A DNA stretch of 64,000 nucleotides from Anaerolineales bacterium (lineage in GTDB: Bacteria; Chloroflexota; Anaerolineae; 4572-78; J111): NCBI GenBank assembly GCA_020634935.1, contig JACKAT010000023.1:1-64000 (forward strand), read 5' to 3'. Under the pieces are notes generated by a model. The model saw only the letters and a list, made by a program, of their open reading frames with translations. It was not told the origin of the DNA and searched no databases. This document shows positions 32,076 to 40,900 of the stretch, piece by piece. Within the stretch, counting starts at the first letter, position 1, and each line of letters begins with the position of its first letter. The translations under genes and the position numbers were made by a program.

Positions 32076-32135
32076 GTTTAATAAACTGATGCCAGCTAAC
32101 GTTGGGTCTCTACCCCAGGTGGATTGGTTAAAGAA

Positions 32136-32166
32136 AAGCTGGAGGCTGTACGCCAGCCTCCAGCTT
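32136..32166 (-). terminator. Strong terminator of the small secreted protein gene
   Basis: Perfect 13-bp stem AAGCTGGAGGCTG / CAGCCTCCAGCTT with a 5-nt loop; the minus strand continues TTCTTT. It sits 19 nt after the stop of the frame-corrected gene at 32185, supporting that stop. Confidence 0.8.
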
Positions 32167-32184
32167 GGGGTTACGAATAGACGA

Positions 32185-32588
32185 TTAATGGCTGGGATTG
32201 AGCTGGCATTTATAAGTGGCCTCACCCGATGGCTTAATGTCACCCCCCAGTTCGTCGTATCGACAATATGATGTCCATCCCAACAGTAGCCATTAAAGGG
32301 GTATAGCTCGCCCTCGGCATGGATAGCCGTTGTGGGCGGGGTCTCTTTCACAACGCCTTGGCAACGGAATACACCATTTTTCGCCGCATTGTTCGCGGTG
32401 GTTAGCTTGTAGGCGCCTTCAAATGTGTAATGGCTTCCATCGGCCAGCCATACATCCGCGTTGCAATAGTCACTACTGTCACTTGCACCTAACCCCACCC
32501 CTGTCGGTTCTACCCCCTTAGCATAAACGGCGGCAGCCGTGATTACCACCAACAACGAGACAGACAAAATTACCATTAGTTTTTTCAT
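32185..32588 (-). pseudogene. Small secreted protein gene with a one-base frameshift
   Basis: ATG 32588 with GGAG 9 nt upstream starts a clean Sec signal peptide (KLMVILSVSLLVVITAAAVYA). The mature part has paired Cys (DYCNADV, FRCQGVV, GYCWDG). As read, the frame runs on to 32058 through the terminator. If one G is added to the run of six G in the codons around TNWGV, the frame instead continues GGDIKPSGEATYKCQLNPSH and stops at 32185, right before the terminator. That version adds a fourth Cys and is far more protein-like. Either a real frameshift or a homopolymer sequencing error. Function unknown. Confidence 0.7.
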
Positions 32589-32938
32589 TATGATACTCCA
32601 TTTATTCAAAGTGAGTTACTTACAATAGTTACAATCGATGGGCTAATCATAACAAATTCGACGGAGTTTGTATGTCCCATAATTTGAGCAATCTTGTCAT
32701 AAAATCTGGACAAAAGCCGGCGTTTCGGATTTTTACCGCCCGCCCCCTTGTGGCATAATATCCCCCCGCTATGATCCGACGCCTCATGTTGCTGACTTTT
32801 ATAGTAATCGTCACCACCGCCCCTTGTTTTTAACTAGATCGACAAAAAATTGTCGATGCAGAACCGTTAGATACTATATTTGTTCAAAGCCAGCGATCTA
32901 TTTATACTTTGCTTACTCCAAGCACGGGATCTTCATAA
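32589..32938. other. Gap of 350 bp with a perfect inverted repeat
   Basis: Between divergent genes. ATCGACAA (32838-32845) and TTGTCGAT (32850-32857) form a perfect 8+8 palindrome with an AAAA centre about 80 nt before the transporter start, a plausible operator. TTGTCG within it and TACTAT (32872) could be a weak promoter. Nothing else is recognised. Confidence 0.45.
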
Positions 32939-33868
32939 GTGTTAAGCTCAAAACCCATCGCCGATGATCGCCGCAACCTGGTTGGGGCCGACGGACTGCT
33001 ACTGCTGACCGTTTTCTTTTGGGGCGTCAACTTTTCGGTGGTCAAGTATGCCCTGTCGGAGCTGCCGCCGCTGGCCTTTAACGGGCTGCGCTTTGTATTT
33101 GCCTCAATCGTGCTGCTGACTATCGCGCTGAGTAACGGACATCGCTTCCATTTTAAACGCCGGCATCTGACCTACCTCATTGGGCTGGGGCTGGTGGGCA
33201 ATACCCTCTATCAACTGCTGTTTGTCTTTGGCATTAACCACACCAGCGCCGATAACGCCTCGCTGATTTTGGCGACGGTGCCGGCCTGGGTGGCCCTCAT
33301 CGGCACCCTGGCCGGGGTCGAGCGGGTCGAGCCGCGCGGGTGGTTGGGCGTCGGCCTGTCGTTGGCCGGTATTGGGCTGATCATTGTGGGCAGCAACCGC
33401 CAGGTTGAATTCCATTTCGGCGGGGCGACGCTGTGGGGCGATGTATTGATGCTGGGCGCCACCTGGTGCTGGTCGGCCTATACGCTGCTGAGCCGCCCGT
33501 TGATGCGCCACTATCCCTCGCTAACCGTCACCAGTTTTAGCACGACGATGGGCGCTATCCCGCTGCTGTTAATCGCCACACCCTCGCTGGTGGGGGTCGA
33601 TTGGGCGGCGGTCCCGGCGGCGGCCTGGCTGGCGGTCATCGCCTCGGGGATGTTTGGCATCGCCCTGGCTTATGTGTTCTGGAATTATGGCGTCTCCCGC
33701 CTGGGCAGCGCCCGCACCTCCCTGTACTCCAACCTGACGCCGCCCATCGCTTTAATTACGGCCTGGGTTTGGCTGGGCGAGACGTTGACGATGCAGCAGG
33801 TGTTGGGTGGCGTGCTCGCGCTGGCGGGCGTGGTGCTGGCGCGGCGGTTTACCCGGCCGGTGGACTAG
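32939..33868 (+). CDS. DMT superfamily transporter (EamA domains)
   Basis: 309 residues with about ten TM helices arranged as two EamA repeats; first repeat LLTVFFWGVNFSVVKYALSELPPLAFNGLRF, second repeat LWGDVLMLGATWCWSAYTLL. The typical motif at the end of each half (NHTSADNASLILATVPAWVALIG; RLGSARTSLYSNLTPPIALITAWVWLGE) is shown here in parts: SADNASLILATVPAW and ARTSLYSNLTPPIAL. Members export metabolites or amino acids; the substrate is not readable. The start is GTG 32939 with only a weak GGGAT upstream. An inverted repeat after the stop (33872) may terminate it. Confidence 0.9.
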   Translation: MLSSKPIADDRRNLVGADGLLLLTVFFWGVNFSVVKYALSELPPLAFNGLRFVFASIVLLTIALSNGHRFHFKRRHLTYLIGLGLVGNTLYQLLFVFGINHTSADNASLILATVPAWVALIGTLAGVERVEPRGWLGVGLSLAGIGLIIVGSNRQVEFHFGGATLWGDVLMLGATWCWSAYTLLSRPLMRHYPSLTVTSFSTTMGAIPLLLIATPSLVGVDWAAVPAAAWLAVIASGMFGIALAYVFWNYGVSRLGSARTSLYSNLTPPIALITAWVWLGETLTMQQVLGGVLALAGVVLARRFTRPVD

Positions 33869-33871
33869 ATG

Positions 33872-33921
33872 GGTCCAGTTTTCGCTGGATGATCATATAA
33901 CCACGATATGGAAACTGGACC
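33872..33921 (+). terminator. Inverted repeat after the transporter gene
   Basis: GGTCCAGTTTTC (33872-33883) and GGAAACTGGACC (33910-33921) form an 11-bp stem with one mismatch and a 26-nt loop. No strong T-run; it may be a weak terminator. Confidence 0.45.
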
Positions 33922-34052
33922 TATCTTGGGTCAGGTTGATATTTTTGACGGGCCGGGTAAAATCTCTTTTAGCGCATTACTAGAATGACATGCTCGACTT
34001 TAATTATCGAACTCTACGGGACTAAGGCCATAGATACGAGGATTATTTCACC

Positions 34053-34367
34053 ATGAAAGACGTTTTAGACCATATCGAAAGCTGGCAGGAACAGGGCCGG
34101 CAGATTGCCGTGGCGACGGTGACGCAAACGTGGGGGTCATCGCCGCGCGCGCCGGGGTCGAAGCTGGTGGTCAATGACAAGGGCGAGATGTTCGGCTCGG
34201 TCAGCGGCGGCTGTGTGGAAGGCGCGGTGGTCGAGGAAGCCTTGCAGGTGCTCAAAAGCGGCCGGCCGAAGCTGCTCCACTTTGGCGTGGCCGACGAGCT
34301 GGCCTGGGAGGTGGGCTTAGCCTGCGGCGGCACTATCGAAGTCTTTGTGGAGCGGTTGGACTGGTGA
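34053..34367 (+). CDS. XdhC/CoxI family protein, N-terminal module
   Basis: 104 residues corresponding to the XdhC_CoxI domain alone: VATVTQTWGSSPRAPG, FGSVSGGCVEGAVVEEA and LACGGTIEVFVERL. Members help insert the sulfurated molybdenum cofactor into xanthine or CO dehydrogenases. The C-terminal Rossmann half is encoded by the next gene, which overlaps this stop by 4 nt, so the two likely work as one factor. No molybdoenzyme subunit is in the window. The ribosome site is GAGG, somewhat far from the ATG. Confidence 0.88.
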   Translation: MKDVLDHIESWQEQGRQIAVATVTQTWGSSPRAPGSKLVVNDKGEMFGSVSGGCVEGAVVEEALQVLKSGRPKLLHFGVADELAWEVGLACGGTIEVFVERLDW

Positions 34368-35125
34368 GCGAGCCCTCTCTTTTTGCCAGCTTCAAAACCT
34401 ACATCGAACAAGAACAGAGCGTGACCCTGGCCACAGTGGTGCGCGGGCCGGACGAACTGCTGGGCCTCAAAGCCCTCATCCCGGCCAACGGCCCGCTGCT
34501 CGGCCCGCTGCTGGATACGCCCTGGCGCGACAAACTCATTCGCGATGCCCACCTGCTGATGAGCGAACACACCTCGGCCACGCGCCGGTACGAGGCCGAC
34601 AGCATCGAGGTGTTCTTTGATGTCAACCGGCCGCCATCGCGATTGATCATCGTCGGCGCGGTACATATCGCCGAGGCCTTGATTCACTTTGCCCGACCGC
34701 TGGGCTATAAAACCTACCTGGTCGATCCGCGCACGGCCTTTGCTACCCGCGAGCGTTTTCCTCACGTCGATGAGATGCACCCCGCCTGGGCCGATGAGGC
34801 GCTGCCCCAAATCGGCTTGAACAGCGAGACCGCCGTGGTGGTCATCACCCACGATCCTAAATTAGATGATCCGGCGCTGAAGCTGGCTTTGCCCAGTCCG
34901 GCCTTTTATGTCGGCGCGTTGGGCAGTCCCAAAACCCACGCCCAGCGGGTCGAACGGTTGCTGGGGGAGGGTATGCCGCCAGAGCAGCTTGATCGGCTGC
35001 ACGCGCCGATTGGCCTCGATCTCGGCGGGCGAACGCCGGCGGAAATCGCGCTGAGTATCATCGCTGAGATTGTGGCGGTGCATAATGCTGTGGCGCTGGG
35101 GCATCGGCGGCCGGTTTCGGGCTAG
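34364..35125 (+). CDS. XdhC family protein, C-terminal Rossmann module
   Basis: 253 residues starting at GTG 34364 in a GTGA overlap with the upstream gene. Residues ~1-80 form another XdhC_CoxI-like segment (SVTLATVVRGPDELLGLKAL), followed by the XdhC_C Rossmann domain: LIIVGAVHIAEALIHFA, VVVITHDPKLDDPAL, YVGALGSPKTHAQR and GLDLGGRTPAEIALSIIAEI. The glycine-rich loop reads GAVHIA rather than the common GAGHVA. Likely a molybdenum cofactor maturation factor with the preceding gene. Confidence 0.88.
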   Translation: MSEPSLFASFKTYIEQEQSVTLATVVRGPDELLGLKALIPANGPLLGPLLDTPWRDKLIRDAHLLMSEHTSATRRYEADSIEVFFDVNRPPSRLIIVGAVHIAEALIHFARPLGYKTYLVDPRTAFATRERFPHVDEMHPAWADEALPQIGLNSETAVVVITHDPKLDDPALKLALPSPAFYVGALGSPKTHAQRVERLLGEGMPPEQLDRLHAPIGLDLGGRTPAEIALSIIAEIVAVHNAVALGHRRPVSG

Positions 35126-35132
35126 AGCCAGC

Positions 35133-35179
35133 GGAGCGACAACGCTTGCTTTGTCGGTCAAAGTGAACTTTGACGCTCC
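35133..35179. repeat. GGAGC/GCTCC double-hairpin element, most perfect copy
   Basis: GGAGC, then GACAACGCTTGCTTTGTC, one G, GTCAAAGTGAACTTTGAC, then GCTCC: 47 bp in which both inner arms are self-complementary and the ends pair with each other. It lies 7 nt after the XdhC stop. A degraded second copy of one arm (GTCAGAGTGAACTTTATGAT) follows at about 35184. Confidence 0.9.
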
Positions 35180-35200
35180 GGTTGTCAGTCAGAGTGAACT

Positions 35201-35971
35201 TTATGATCCCCCCGAACGTCCCCCACCGCCCCCACCGCCGCCGTTGCCGCCCCCACCGTGGCCGGCATCTTGCCATTTGATGATAAATTTGGCGCTGTCG
35301 CGGCCCGTATCGGCGATGAAATTTTTGGTTTCGCCTTCCCGGTAGCCCTTTACAATGCCAATTTGCCAGGTGTAGAGGCCGGGGGTCCAGCCGTTCCACG
35401 GGTGCAGTTCGTACTCAGGGGTTTTACTCCAATCGACAAAAACAGAATTCTCACTGCCTAACGGTTTGATTTTAATATCAAAGAATTCGTCGTCGGCGAG
35501 CTGGCCGGAATAGACCCAGCGCAAAATGACGCTGCCAAAGACATCGACCTCGTTGGGCGGGGCGTAGTTTACCGGGAGCAGGCCGCCGGCGGCGATGAGG
35601 GTGGGTGTCGGTACCAAAGGTAAAGGCTCAAGGGGCGGCAGAGCCGACCGAACCGGCTGCCACGCCGCGGGTGTGGGCCAGGGGGTAAGGGTTGGCAGCG
35701 GAGTAGGCGTCGACCAAGTTGTCGGAGTGGGCCACGGCGTGGGGGTTAAGGTTAAAGTGCTGGTGGGTACGATGTCGGTGCGGGTGGGAGAGGGTGAGGG
35801 CGTTTGGGTGGCTGTGGGGGATGGATTGGTCTCGGCGTTAGCTTCGCCCGTAAAGGGTAGGGGGTTACTGCAACCGGTAAGGACGCCCACTAAACCTAGT
35901 AGGGCCACGGTTGATTTTGAACCTGATTTAGAGAAATTCGTCCATCGTTTGAACTTATTGGATTTATTCAT
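35201..35971 (-). CDS. Lipoprotein with Pro/Thr-rich linker and Gly-rich tail
   Basis: 256 residues. A basic N-terminus, hydrophobic stretch and lipobox VLTGCSN mark an exported lipoprotein. Residues ~45-130 are a TP/WPTP-rich linker, then a compact beta-rich domain (VFGSVILRWVYSGQLADDEF ... TWQIGIVKGYREGE ... RDSAKFIIKW), Ig/FnIII-like in outline, and a terminal run of glycines. The domain is of the type seen in Chloroflexota surface proteins. AAGGTGA precedes the ATG. The gene is convergent with xdhC; its Gly-rich end lies next to the double-hairpin element. Confidence 0.75.
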   Translation of the reverse strand: MNKSNKFKRWTNFSKSGSKSTVALLGLVGVLTGCSNPLPFTGEANAETNPSPTATQTPSPSPTRTDIVPTSTLTLTPTPWPTPTTWSTPTPLPTLTPWPTPAAWQPVRSALPPLEPLPLVPTPTLIAAGGLLPVNYAPPNEVDVFGSVILRWVYSGQLADDEFFDIKIKPLGSENSVFVDWSKTPEYELHPWNGWTPGLYTWQIGIVKGYREGETKNFIADTGRDSAKFIIKWQDAGHGGGGNGGGGGGGGRSGGS

Positions 35972-36157
35972 TATTTGTCACCTTATGGGGTTGCTAGTTA
36001 GTCGATGCCTACGTAGTTTAGGCGTCGGCGGTGAAAAAATAGTTAAACAATGGTGACAAAATTTTAATCAACCCCCTTAATGACATTGACTGCCTTCTTC
36101 CGACCCCCTGGTTTGGACATCCAGGGTCCACAGATAGACCCAGGTGAAGAAAAATTA

Positions 36158-36222
36158 GACAGAATTAACCCGATTTACCGAATTATGACCGATAAAATCG
36201 TGATAATCTTGTCAATTCTGTC
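36158..36222. repeat. Inverted repeat GACAGAATTAAC / GTCAATTCTGTC
   Basis: Arms at 36158-36169 and 36211-36222 (11 of 12 pair) within AT-rich DNA. This kind of intergenic hairpin is common in many bacteria. The open frame crossing it (36080-36346) is not credible. The rest of 35972-36317 shows nothing else. Confidence 0.6.
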
Positions 36223-36452
36223 GATTATGGGGTCGATCTTCCATCATCTCCCGTTTCCACGGTTTAATGGTGTGCTACCCGGTGGACAACTCGGTAAACT
36301 TCCACTTTTAATAGACGTTACGCCGTTGGAGATTAGCCCTCCCTAAATCCCTCCCCCAGGGAGGGACTTGTCAGGCCCTCCCCCCTGTGGGGGGAGTTAG
36401 AGGCACTGCCATTAAGTTAAGCCCCCGCCAAAGGGGAAAGTCACCCCCTTTA

Positions 36453-37826
36453 GGCTTATCGTTACACATAAGTAGAGTAAGTAGAGAATAAGGAGAAGAT
36501 TAGCCTAAGGCAAGAAAGAACGATAAGATAGAGAGCCAAAAAATAAACAAAGGAAAGCTAAAAAGGTATGTCCGATCAAGAAAGAAACTGGGTCGATGAA
36601 GAAATGGACAGTCTGAAACTAGGCGACGAACGGTTGGAAAAGCGGGTTCGAAAATCATCAGAGATTTAGTCAAATCAACAGCATCGATACCGGAATTCTT
36701 GGTGACCGGGCGGCAAGGTGCGACCTATAACACTGAGCCAGAAAATCTCGGCCAAGCCATTCCAGCGGCCCAACGGCAAGCGACAGTGCATCGGATCGAA
36801 CAGGGCGGCTATCGGCTGATCCTGGCGGCAAATACAACCGAGTTCAACTACGTCATCATCCGGCCACCACGGCGGAGGTTAGACCACCCGAGCTATCAAG
36901 GGTTTTAGCCACGACCCGGCGGTCACGCCCGAGGCTTGCCCTGGGCTTGTTGCGCAAGAAAGGGTTCGAGCTAAACCTCAACCGGATCGAAACAGCCGCG
37001 CGACATGAACAGAAAGAGCCAGTGGTTTAAGGACTGGATCAAGGCCAATTTTCCCAGGTGTATCCGTTCTGACTATCTCTGACCAAGAAAGTGACATTTG
37101 AGTACTTTGTCCACCCTCGTCCGCCAAGTCGATGTCCTGGTTCGAGCCTCGGCGGGAGCGGCAGGTTGAGCCGAGTCTCTTGGGCTACCATCCAGAGCAG
37201 CCCGGGCAGGACGGTCGAAGTCGAGGTCTGTGCCACTCCAAAACGGGTAGGTGACTGGCGCTGCCAGGTTTATTACAAACAAGTCACCTTGAAATCCCTC
37301 AAAACGACGGACTACCACCTGACCTAAAACCGGTCACCTTGGGGCCGTCTTAATCGAGAAATGAACGCGCAAGGGACCAAGGCCATTGGTGGTTGTTGCT
37401 AACTCTGGCAATTGCCAGCTTTGACAAGCTTGCCAATTGATCGAATTCTACAGTCGCCGCTGGCTTATTGAACGCTTTCACTTTGTCCTCAAAAGTGGCT
37501 GTGCTTGGAACAACGCAATAAGCATTTGCTGGGCGCTTCTGCTGGCTATGTCGTGGCTTGCGCTTGTTGTGTGACCATCTGGGCGGATCAATCCCGTTCT
37601 GGCGTCCTGCCGGCTGGTGGAGCTCTCTTGTTTATCCATCTTGCCTCAGCCGCTCCCAAGCCCTGTCTTGGATTGCTCAGTTAGGTGGTTTTCTGGGTCG
37701 CAAATCTGATGGGGCACCCGGTGTTAAAGTTCTTTGGCGCGGTTGGCGTCGTCTGTTCGATATTACTCAAGCTTGGCTTATTTTTAACTCCTCCTAACTT
37801 ACCTCACTTATGTGTAACGATAAGCC
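36453..37826 (+). mobile_element. Insertion sequence remnant of the IS4 group (Tn5-like)
   Basis: About 1.37 kb with terminal inverted repeats GGCTTATCGTTACACATAAG (left from 36453; right complement ending 37826), which continue imperfectly inward (TAGAGTAAGT against TGAGGTAAGT). The single transposase frame is broken in several places. No target duplication is evident next to the ends. Confidence 0.8.
36568..37800 (+). pseudogene. Transposase pseudogene, Tn5/IS4 type
   Basis: Starts MSDQERNWVDEEMDSLKLGD, similar to the Tn5-type N-terminal DNA-binding domain, then shifts frame near 36650 and continues as IIRDLVKSTASIPEFLVTGR and ATVHRIEQGGYRL...TTEFNY. Farther on, from 37449, a frame reads YSRRWLIERFHFVLKSGC, an exact Y-2-R-3-E-6-K signature of IS4-family transposases. 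Several frameshifts and an apparent internal loss separate the pieces, so no active enzyme can be made. The recognisable C-terminal motif makes the assignment fairly secure. Confidence 0.8.
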
Positions 37827-37931
37827 CACAGGGGGGTTAGGGGGGCTAGCATCGGGCACTAACTTAATGGCAGTGGGAGTTAGAGGGGGCTAAATAGGCC
37901 AACGGCGTAAGTCATATTTTAAAACAGATGC

Positions 37932-40900
37932 TTAGTGATTTTTAAGTAGGAGCGGAAAATACATGGGCAAAACTTTGTAAGTGGTGCGGGCCGTTAACGT
38001 TAGCGGTGAGTTGAGCCCATCGTTAACCTCAACGGTGTTCTCAATGGCGCTGCTGGTTTGGTAACTGATAACTGCCTGGTAGGTTAGGGTGGCCGTTTCA
38101 TTTTTGGCCAGCGGCAAAACCCAGGTGAAATTTCGGTCCTGGATGCTCAACGCGCCTTTGCCGGGCGGAGTGTAGGCTTGTAGATCCAGCATGAGGGGCA
38201 GGGTGTTGGTGGCCGTCACTACCGGGCTATCGACCAATCCGTCGTTTTTCAAAACCAAGGTGTAGTTTAAGATATCTCCCGCTTGGGCGCCCACGGTGGG
38301 CGTGACTGAGAAGGAGGAGGTGTTGTAGCTGGGGAAGTTGACCCGCAGATCCGCCACCCGATCAAATAAGATATGGTGTTCAGGATAAGCCAGCCACGAG
38401 GTTTGAGCGACAATCGTCCCCAGCGGTAAATGGTCACTAATGGTCGCGGTATAAGTAAAGGTCTTGGTTTCATTTTTCGCCAGCGGGCCGCTCCATACAA
38501 AATTGCCGTTGGACAAGGTCAAGCCCGGCGAGGCGGTTTGTGGGGTCAGTTCCACCGGAAATGTGGCCGTAAAATAAGCGGTGGCGATGTTGTCCCAACC
38601 ATCGTTGGCTATAACCGCTGTGTATGTGGCCTGCTCACCATCGAGCGAAGCCTCAGCCGTGGGCGTTACGGTGGAATTCCCCAGCCAGCTTAGCCAGCCC
38701 AATGAGCGCTGCATTAACCTGGCCCGGTCATTCGCCTCAAGCAGCTCGGGCCCGTAAGCCAGAAAGTTGGTGCGCCATGCGGCCCCGTTGAGGCCGGTCC
38801 CGGCATTGGTTAAACTGTTGATTTGGCCGGCCTGCCCCCGGCTAGCCGCGCGAGCCGACGAGGTCGGTTCGAGGGCATCGGTCCAGTTTTTGTAGCCTGG
38901 GGGAAACGTTAGATTGTAAGGCCCCAGATGAGTCCCCACCGGGCTGCCGCTTTGCCCGATAATCAGCGTACTGGTGAAATCCTCGGTGTGAGTCTGGATG
39001 CCTAAATAATCTTGGACAAAGGGGGCATAAGCGCCATCATGTTGTAATAGGTGCTGGTATAAATAATCTTGCCCGCTAAAGAAAAGCCGCCCGCCGCTGT
39101 TGAGGTAATCGGCCAACCGATCTTCCTCAGTGGGGGTCAGCGGCTGGAACCAATCGTAAGCCGTGTACCAGACGGTCATGGGGTACATCTGTAGGGTGGC
39201 CAGGGGCGGGCTGGGCGGCACCGGCCCGGCCCAAGATTTGGGCACCAACCAGTAGTCGAACGGAATCTGATTAGCCTGCAAGGCTTCTTTGAATTCATCG
39301 GCAAAACTCAGCCAACGATCGTCGTCAACCAATAGAACGGGCGCAGGGGTTTTAGTGGTGCGGGTGACTGTCTCGGTTAAACCTGAGCCAACCGATTGAG
39401 CGGAAACGGTAAAGGTATCGGAGATGTGCCAGGTTTTTGCGGCCGGAATCGAGACATCCATGGCGATTTCTTGTAATTCACAGCCGGCTAAAGAGACCGA
39501 GGCGGGATAACCGCTGATGGTCCAATTGTACGGCGTGCCGCTGCTGACAGAAAGATTATAGGTGTCGGGCGCGACGCCGGTGTTGCGGAGGCGGACGGTT
39601 TGGCTCATTGTGCTTCCGAAGTTGCCGACTTTAGTTTGAGCCGCCGGTAAAAGCTCAACTCCATAATTCGGTTGGCTCTGCCTGAGCCAATCGATTGATT
39701 GCGTCATAACCTGTTGGCGGTCGGCCCGAGCGTTAATCCCCTCAAATCCAAACGGCAGAAATATAGCCCGGTAAGGTAAGCACAAATCGATGTGCAGCCC
39801 GGCCAAATCGCCGCCGTCATAGGTCAGCAGCGATCGGGCAAAATCGCTGTTGAGATTGGTGATGACATCGGGCGAGGTTTGGTTGTCAGCCCCGCCGGCG
39901 CCGGCAATTGAAAGCGATAGTCCGGCAAAGGGTTCGCCCGCGACGCCGGCAACGGTGGTTGTGCCAGCGTCATCCGCGACAAAGGCGGCTTTGAGATAAG
40001 CGACTAAGTAATTTGAACTGGCGATATAGCCCCCGCCATCGAAATAAGCGATATCCTGACCACTGAGCAGCAGCCGGCCGCCCCCCTCTAAATATTCCCC
40101 AATCGCATCACCCGCGCCGACGTAGCCGGGACTATCGAAGGGCGAAGACCAGATCACCAGGTCATAGTTGATCAGATCGGCGGTGGTGGGGACGTTCCGA
40201 GAGTCGCCCGAAACAGAGGTGATCTGCCACAAATCATAGGTATATAACGCATCGGACAGGGCTTCCTGATAGTAACCAATCTGGCTTTCCTGGTACCAGC
40301 GCCCACTATCGACCAATAAAATCGATGGGGCGGGGTCGAGGAGCATGTTCTGCGTCGTTGTGGCCCCGTCATTGATCGTTACACTGTAGACTTTACCGAT
40401 CCGATGATCGGCCGAAATGGCGGTTAGGGTGTAAGTTCCCACCGGTAAGTTCAGGCTGTAAGCGCCGTTCGCCGGGTTGGTGGTGGCGCTGGCCGGAGTT
40501 CCATCAACGGCAACCGTAGCCGCTAGCGCCAGGCTTGGGTTTACTTTGTCTTTAACCGTGCCGACCAGCGTGCCTGTTGGTTGGGCCGATAGGGTGAAAT
40601 TGACCGTCGTAGTGGTATTATCGCTAATGGTTACCCCAAATTGAGTCGCCGCCTCGTAACCAAAAGCCGAAGCCGTGACATCGTAGGCGCCGCTGGCTAG
40701 ACCCAGTGAATAAACGCCGTTGTCGGCGCTGGTGGTGTTGACGGTGGGGCCGCTGGTGTGAGGGACAATCTGAAGGGTCGCATTGGCAATCGGTTGGCCG
40801 CCGCTGCTGATCGTTCCCTGGAGCGTACCGATGGAACTGACCGACATCACGGCATTATAGGCATCGATCCGGCCCCAGCCGTAATTGTTGTTGGGTACCG

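Larger units (their letters stand above)
36318..37910. repeat. Nested inverted repeats enclosing the IS remnant
   Basis: Outside the IS ends are two further perfect inverted pairs: TTACGCCGTTGG at 36318-36329 with its complement at 37899-37910, and CACTGCCATTAAGTTA at 36404-36419 with its complement at 37860-37875. Between them are CCCTCCCCC/GGGGGAGG hairpins like those at 3.1 kb. The symmetry suggests the IS entered an existing palindromic intergenic repeat, or that the ends belong to a larger composite unit. Confidence 0.7.

Noticed and set aside
36080..36346. Possible 88-residue protein
   Set aside because: It crosses an intergenic inverted repeat (36158-36222), lacks a ribosome site and ends inside a CT-rich repeat block.
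36453..37826. Target-site duplication of the IS remnant
   Set aside because: The 8-10 bases outside the two ends do not match; the outer inverted repeats are symmetrical, not direct.
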